A model generated the notes under the pieces. That model made no database searches. It worked only from the letters and a program-made list of their open reading frames with translations, and had not been told where the DNA came from. DNA of 45,413 nucleotides. It comes from Saccharofermentans sp. GTDB taxonomy: Bacteria; Bacillota; Clostridia; Saccharofermentanales; Saccharofermentanaceae. The DNA lies in contig JAEFBA010000011.1 in assembly GCA_016292145.1 (NCBI GenBank), forward strand, positions 1 through 45,413. Reading direction: 5' to 3'. The position numbers and the translations under genes were made by a program. Position 1 is the stretch's first letter, and every line of letters begins with the position of its first letter. This document shows, piece by piece, positions 41,317 through 45,413 of this stretch.

Positions 41317-42524
41317 TGATTCTGCCATACTTTAAATACATAAAAGACAACTTTTTAAAGACGGTTTTTCTCTTTTTCCTTTCGAGTATTTTGTGTTCGT
41401 TAGGGCTTTTCTGTGTTAATCACTATATAGGTTTAAACCACAGGCTCGATGTCTACCGTTACTATGGACTTGATAAGGGATTATTATATACTCCCGGTTA
41501 TGGAATGGGTATTTTTGATGTAACCGACGAAAGAGCTGAAGAAGTTCTTAAGCGTATTAATTCGCTTGATGAAGTTGAACAGGCTGAATATTTGTTTTGG
41601 ACTTCTTCCGTTGTTATTGATGACATTTCTCTAGGGAATGCACGTTCTAATTTAGATGTAATACCATTATCAAATAGCGAACAGGAATTGCCGTGGAGAA
41701 TAATACAAGGTGATGTCCCCAAAGACGCAAACGAACTATTAATCACTTCTAATTTTCGGGGTTTGTATAATGTTGGTGATGTGCTGAAGTGTAGGGTTTA
41801 TGGTCGTGATTCGGAAGGAGAGCGGATTAAATCAGAAGGAACCTTTATAATTGTTGGGTTCTTTGATGAAGACTCATATATGCCCCCTACAGATGAATAT
41901 ACCTTCAGAGATATGATTACATGCACGGAAGGTTTACCTTATGCATGTGCTTTTGCAAAATCGGTTATGTTAGATGATGGAACATTTATATATTTTAGGA
42001 AAAATTACGATTACATAAATATATCTCTCAAAAGTTCTTCTGATATAGAGAAGTTAAAAAAAGAGATTCCTGAAATAATTGGAAGGGGTACCGCATACGA
42101 TTTCAACCATTATGTAGATCTTTGTTACAACGATAACAAAGATGTGAATGATATGGTCAATGTCTTTTTTGTTGCCATGGCTGTATTGACGATTTCCGTA
42201 TTAGTGTCTTATACAATAATTCAGCTTTCTATATTCAAAAGAGATATGGTGGTCTACTTTTTAGAAGGCTGTACTTGGAAAAGAGCGGTTGGTATTTCCT
42301 GTTTTGCAACCTTGCCGGCAATGCTTTTAGGAATGGTTTCAGGTATCCTAATATATCGGTTTGCTTCGATTTATAAAGACATGACGAATGGCTCATATAT
42401 TTTCACAGGAAGAGCAATCGCGATAGTCTGTACAGCCATTATTCTAGTTTATTTTCTCCTTGTAGGATTGTTCTATATTTACGCCTCAAGGCAGTCTCCC
42501 ATTGAGACAATAAGGAGTGAATGA
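41316..42524 (+). CDS. FtsX/MacB-like ABC permease, first subunit
   Basis: A 402-residue permease. One N-terminal helix (about 14-33), a large extracellular domain (about 35-275), and three C-terminal helices (about 278-300, 325-350, 365-392). RDMVVYFLEGCTWKRAVG resembles the FtsX coupling loop, and it ends QSPIETIRSE as many MacB-like halves do. TTG at 41313 and ATG at 41316 are both possible; the ATG overlaps the upstream stop (TGATG), giving coupled translation. Base composition is AT-rich and unlike the flanking genes. Confidence 0.75.
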   Translation: MILPYFKYIKDNFLKTVFLFFLSSILCSLGLFCVNHYIGLNHRLDVYRYYGLDKGLLYTPGYGMGIFDVTDERAEEVLKRINSLDEVEQAEYLFWTSSVVIDDISLGNARSNLDVIPLSNSEQELPWRIIQGDVPKDANELLITSNFRGLYNVGDVLKCRVYGRDSEGERIKSEGTFIIVGFFDEDSYMPPTDEYTFRDMITCTEGLPYACAFAKSVMLDDGTFIYFRKNYDYINISLKSSSDIEKLKKEIPEIIGRGTAYDFNHYVDLCYNDNKDVNDMVNVFFVAMAVLTISVLVSYTIIQLSIFKRDMVVYFLEGCTWKRAVGISCFATLPAMLLGMVSGILIYRFASIYKDMTNGSYIFTGRAIAIVCTAIILVYFLLVGLFYIYASRQSPIETIRSE

Positions 42525-42525
42525 C

Positions 42526-43026
42526 ATGATAAAACTCACTCTTAAATCGATATGGGAACAAAAGGGAATCAATTCTTCATCAGTTGTTTTGCTGTCACTT
42601 GTTTTTTCTGTGCAGCTTTTGCTCTGTGCGTGGTTAGAAGGAATTCTTAATATCTATAATGAAGATATTGAAAAAGCCAATTCGTTAAGACTGATATTCA
42701 CGCTGCTTATTCTGGTATCGGTAACGAGCATAATCACGCTGATTAATTATGTGATGAATAAGAGAAGAAACGAATTCCGGACATTGAGGCTCTGCGGCGC
42801 GACTCCCACATATATTTTGGCGTGCAAGTTGTTGCATCTTTTGGTGATAGTGATTGTATCACTATTAGGAGGATCAATCCTTTTTCTTCTGCTTTCAAAG
42901 ATTCTGAATCAGCATTATAAGTTTAACGGGCTATTCCCGGTGTATATACTTTTCGTGGTTATCACGGCGGCAGAACTGACGGTTTATCACTTCATGCACA
43001 GAAAGGACGAGAAATGGGCGGGATAA
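42526..43026 (+). CDS. FtsX-like half permease, second subunit
   Basis: A 166-residue protein with four helices (about 18-40, 53-76, 97-122, 135-156). RRNEFRTLRLCGATPTYILA is the FtsX coupling loop motif. There is no extracellular domain, so it looks like the C-terminal half of an FtsX permease that pairs with the preceding subunit. AAGGAG at 42512-42517 places the start at ATG 42526. It overlaps the ATPase gene by 13 bases. Confidence 0.75.
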   Translation: MIKLTLKSIWEQKGINSSSVVLLSLVFSVQLLLCAWLEGILNIYNEDIEKANSLRLIFTLLILVSVTSIITLINYVMNKRRNEFRTLRLCGATPTYILACKLLHLLVIVIVSLLGGSILFLLLSKILNQHYKFNGLFPVYILFVVITAAELTVYHFMHRKDEKWAG

Positions 43027-43688
43027 TAGAACTCAAAGACGTTACGAAGATATACAGCACTAAGGATACGCCTGAAATCATAGCGCTTAACAAGGCAAAT
43101 CTGACGGTGGAAGAAGGGGAATTCCTTTCTGTATGCGGTGTCTCCGGTTCCGGAAAATCAACGCTTCTGCACCTTATCGGATGTCTTGATAAGCCAACTG
43201 AAGGCACGGTCAGTGTAAAAGGCAGTGTAACTACCCAAATGAATGAAAAGGAACTTGCCAGAATGCGAAATGGCACTGTAAGTATCGTTTTGCAGGACTT
43301 TGGCTTGATTCCAAGCCGTACTGTTTATGATAACCTCGTCGTGCCGTTCTATTTTTCGAGCAATCGGAAAGGCATGAACGACAAGATAAAGTCAGCTCTT
43401 GAATTCACGGGAATCGCTGACCTTAATCAAAGACCAGTTATCAAACTCAGCGGTGGCCAGAAGCAGAGAGTAGCAATTGCAAGAGCGATAGTAAATGACA
43501 ATCCTATTCTTTTGGCAGATGAGCCGACAGGTCAGCTTGATACTCAGACAAAGAAGCAGATTATGGAGCTGTTCCATAAACTCAACGAAAAAGGGAAGAC
43601 CATAATCATGGTAACCCATGATATAGATATGGCCAAAGAGACCTCAAGAATCGTAAAAATTGCTGACGGAAGCATTATGGAATCATAA
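43014..43688 (+). CDS. ABC transporter ATP-binding protein (MacB/LolD type)
   Basis: A 224-residue ATPase. Walker A GVSGSGKST, Q-loop IVLQDFGLIPS, signature LSGGQKQRVAIARAI, Walker B ILLADEPTGQLD, and the switch His in VTHDIDM are intact. The MacB/LolD/BceA branch energises FtsX-type permeases, matching the two upstream subunits. The gene is closer to the rest of the window in base composition than the permease genes. Probably exports, or gives immunity to, the small secreted protein at 40969. Confidence 0.9.
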   Translation: MGGIIELKDVTKIYSTKDTPEIIALNKANLTVEEGEFLSVCGVSGSGKSTLLHLIGCLDKPTEGTVSVKGSVTTQMNEKELARMRNGTVSIVLQDFGLIPSRTVYDNLVVPFYFSSNRKGMNDKIKSALEFTGIADLNQRPVIKLSGGQKQRVAIARAIVNDNPILLADEPTGQLDTQTKKQIMELFHKLNEKGKTIIMVTHDIDMAKETSRIVKIADGSIMES

Positions 43689-43735
43689 AAACACGTTGGA
43701 TTAGCATTATAGGTTTACAAATCAAAGAAACTTGC

Positions 43736-43764
43736 CTGCAAGCGCCTTAACAATGTTGTATAAT
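43736..43764 (+). promoter_or_regulatory. Predicted promoter of the PlsC-like gene
   Basis: CTGCAA (43736-43741), 17 bases, then TATAAT (43759-43764) preceded by TTG. It has the same elements and spacing as the cysK promoter at 4525-4553. Confidence 0.6.
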
Positions 43765-43807
43765 ACTCACGCTATCATTTCTAACTTGAGATACACGGAG
43801 TAGTTAA

Positions 43808-45139
43808 ATGCAGGAAAACGTGAGCAATGCGGCTTCCCGCTCTAAGGCGCCGCGCGATTATGATATAGGATGTGTGCCGAGCAAATTCTATTTTGGATTT
43901 TTAGGCTCGCGCATAATCGTTCCTTTGGTATGCGCTTATACGCATATCAAGGTAAAGCCCGACATGGAATTCGTTAATCACGAAGGCCCCATTATCGTTA
44001 TCTCCAATCATGAGTCCTATCTGGACCCCATGATCATCAACCGCCTTACAAAGGCGAGACCTGCAAACTTCGTTACCGGTGAGTTCGTATTCAGGGCACC
44101 TGCATGGGGCCACTGGTTCAAGCTCGGCGGTGCAATCCCAAAGAAGCAGTTCGTTGTAGATACCGCTGCTGTTAAGGCCATGATGCGCGTCATGAAGCGT
44201 AACGGCGTCATCATCGTATATCCTGAGGCTACAAGACACGTCGACGGTAAGTCGATAGGCTTTGATGACGGTGTCGCAAGACTTGCCAAGAAAGCAAATG
44301 CTTCCGTATATATTGCCCACATCCACGGCGCTTACCTCGCGTGGCCGAGATGGTCAAAGTCAGGAATGCGCAAGGGCAGGATCAGCGCCGAGTTCGTTAA
44401 GAAGATCTATTCCGACGAAGTCAAGGAATTATCGATTGAAGAGCTTCAGCAGAAGATCCTTGATGCGGTTGACTATAACGAGAATGACTGGATCCGCGAG
44501 AATCCGAGAAAGTACAAGAGCAGGAAGCTCGCTGCCGGCCTCCAGAACATCGCTTATGCGTGCCCGAGATGCGGTTCCGAGTATACAATGCAGTATATGA
44601 ATTCCGGCAAGCACGACATGATCCAGTGCTCCAACTGCGGCAACGCTGCAAGATATCTTCCCACGGGCCTTATCGAGAAGGTCGATCCGCAGTGCGTCGT
44701 TTTCGATGACCTCCACAAGTGGACGGAGTGGGAGAGGGGCCTTATAAAGGACCAGCTCGAAGCCGGCGGCTTCAAGATGGAGATGAATGCTGACCTGTTC
44801 AAGGTCTTCGACAGATTCACGTTTGCGAAAACAGGCAAGGGCAGGGTCACGATCACTGACAAGGAGATCACATACGTCGGAACGGACTGTCCCGCTGAAG
44901 AAGGCATCCCATACAAGAAGGGCAAGCCGATGAAGAAGTACAAGGACAGGACGCTGGACCCTGCAGCGCCTTTCCAGACCAAGGTCTTTGAGATCGACAC
45001 GATGAGAGGACTCGTTGCATCCTACGGCAAGCATTTCGAGATCTACGACAAGGACGGAGAGCTCTACAGATTCTATGTCGACGGACAGAAAGTCTTTAAG
45101 ATCCATGAGATCGTAACGCTCCTCGGAAAAAAGAAATAA
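43808..45139 (+). CDS. PlsC-like acyltransferase with appended zinc ribbon
   Basis: A 443-residue protein. The N-terminal half (about 35-225) is a 1-acylglycerol-3-phosphate acyltransferase domain that would acylate lysophosphatidate at the membrane: ISNHESYLDP (65-74, His68 and Asp73 of the HX4D motif) and YPEATRH (138-144), a variant of the usual EGTR block. A zinc ribbon follows with Cys252, Cys255, Cys274 and Cys277 (CPRCG, CSNCG), and a further C-terminal domain of about 150 residues with beta-rich pattern that I do not recognise. Typical PlsC is about 200-250 residues, so this is a long fusion. CGGAG lies 8 bases before the ATG. Confidence 0.82.
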   Translation: MQENVSNAASRSKAPRDYDIGCVPSKFYFGFLGSRIIVPLVCAYTHIKVKPDMEFVNHEGPIIVISNHESYLDPMIINRLTKARPANFVTGEFVFRAPAWGHWFKLGGAIPKKQFVVDTAAVKAMMRVMKRNGVIIVYPEATRHVDGKSIGFDDGVARLAKKANASVYIAHIHGAYLAWPRWSKSGMRKGRISAEFVKKIYSDEVKELSIEELQQKILDAVDYNENDWIRENPRKYKSRKLAAGLQNIAYACPRCGSEYTMQYMNSGKHDMIQCSNCGNAARYLPTGLIEKVDPQCVVFDDLHKWTEWERGLIKDQLEAGGFKMEMNADLFKVFDRFTFAKTGKGRVTITDKEITYVGTDCPAEEGIPYKKGKPMKKYKDRTLDPAAPFQTKVFEIDTMRGLVASYGKHFEIYDKDGELYRFYVDGQKVFKIHEIVTLLGKKK

Positions 45140-45171
45140 TTTTCACTAGAACGTTTTCAGGTAAAAATCAA

Positions 45172-45209
45172 GCGGGTTTGGTACATTATTCGCCAAACTC
45201 GCCTTTTTT
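45172..45209 (+). terminator. Intrinsic terminator after the PlsC-like gene
   Basis: GCGGGTTTGG (45172-45181) pairs with CCAAACTCGC (45193-45202), one G-T pair, followed by CTTTTTTA. Confidence 0.9.
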
Positions 45210-45214
45210 ATTGC

Positions 45215-45243
45215 TTTAATATATCGCGCGAAGATAGTATAAT
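45215..45243 (+). promoter_or_regulatory. Predicted promoter of pgk
   Basis: TATAAT at 45238-45243 with a weak -35 TTTAAT at 45215-45220 and a 17-base spacer. The leader to the pgk ATG is about 70 bases. Confidence 0.5.
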
Positions 45244-45320
45244 TTTCGCGTTAGTAAATTAAGAGGCGCTTTTTGGCGTTTCCCAAAAACACAAAATATG
45301 AATCAGGAGTGTGAAAATCC

Positions 45321-45413
45321 ATGGCAATGTATGACAAGAAAAGCGTTGAGGATTTAAACGTAGCCGGCAAGAGAGTTATCGTCCGCGTTGACTTTAACGT
45401 ACCTCTCGACAAG
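45321..45413 (+). CDS. pgk: Phosphoglycerate kinase, N-terminal fragment
   Basis: The first 31 codons are present and the window ends within the gene. VEDLNVAGKRVIVRVDFNVP is the highly conserved N-terminal substrate-binding segment of phosphoglycerate kinase, the glycolytic enzyme that makes ATP from 1,3-bisphosphoglycerate. AGGAG lies 11 bases before the ATG at 45321; a second ATG at 45327 is too far from it. Confidence 0.95.
   Translation, partial: MAMYDKKSVEDLNVAGKRVIVRVDFNVPLDK

Noticed and set aside
40969..43688. Lactococcin 972 family bacteriocin locus
   Set aside because: Gene order is similar, but the small protein lacks the Trp/Gly-rich family signature and the permease is split into two shorter proteins, so only a general bacteriocin-like possibility is kept.

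Overview
The window looks like a chromosomal segment of an anaerobic, low-to-mid GC Gram-positive bacterium of the Clostridia (Bacillota). The evidence is a ctsR-mcsA-mcsB-clpC heat-shock operon, a PPi-dependent phosphofructokinase, a TPP-riboswitch thi operon with ThiW, strong AGGAGG-type ribosome binding sites, and a Lys/Glu/Ile-rich proteome. No rRNA, tRNA, CRISPR array, transposase or phage gene was seen. Genus cannot be fixed from the sequence alone.

Layout. 1-4538: a BceAB-like ABC exporter (tail of the ATPase, then a large FtsX-type permease) with its OmpR-type regulator and histidine kinase. 4588-5520: a cysteine synthase. 5680-7791: an XRE regulator behind a palindrome-overlapped promoter, two tandemly duplicated small membrane proteins, a 45-residue membrane peptide, and a membrane-anchored PstS-like protein. 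7792-8066: a terminator and a pair of 36-base repeats. 8067-9868: a divergent pair of small membrane proteins and lgt.

10176-20327 is the most striking part. It is a single tightly packed operon of ten genes: a NifH-like reductase, a NifD-like/NifK-like pair, HypF, HypC, HypD, HypE, a TM1266-type small regulator, and a second NifD-like/NifK-like pair. No hydrogenase structural genes, no hypA/hypB and no nifB/nifE/nifN are present. The reductase keeps its P-loop and both [4Fe-4S] cysteines. The component-1 proteins keep only part of the P-cluster cysteine set. This suggests an uncharacterised nitrogenase-like redox enzyme whose maturation or chemistry involves the Fe(CN)2CO-forming Hyp machinery. 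A leader of about 220 bases with several hairpins precedes it.

20328-24537 (minus strand): thiW-thiM-thiE-thiD-thiC under a TPP riboswitch with a transcription attenuator. It combines HMP synthesis (ThiC, ThiD) with thiazole uptake and salvage (ThiW, ThiM); no thiG/thiH/thiS/thiF is nearby.

24703-35740 holds metabolic and envelope genes: PPi-phosphofructokinase, a zinc-ribbon membrane protein, a Pr6Pr-family protein, a D-lyxose isomerase-like cupin, a membrane-anchored GH25 lysozyme, a GGDEF protein with an altered signature, a DUF308 protein, a metallo-hydrolase, a DUF1846 protein and an acyltransferase-3. 35768-40790 is the CtsR regulon operon, in which McsB appears to have lost catalytic arginine-kinase residues. 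40790-43688 is an AT-rich insert-like block with a small secreted cysteine-containing protein and a three-gene ABC exporter. 43808-45139 is a PlsC-like acyltransferase with an appended zinc ribbon, and the window ends in the first 31 codons of pgk.
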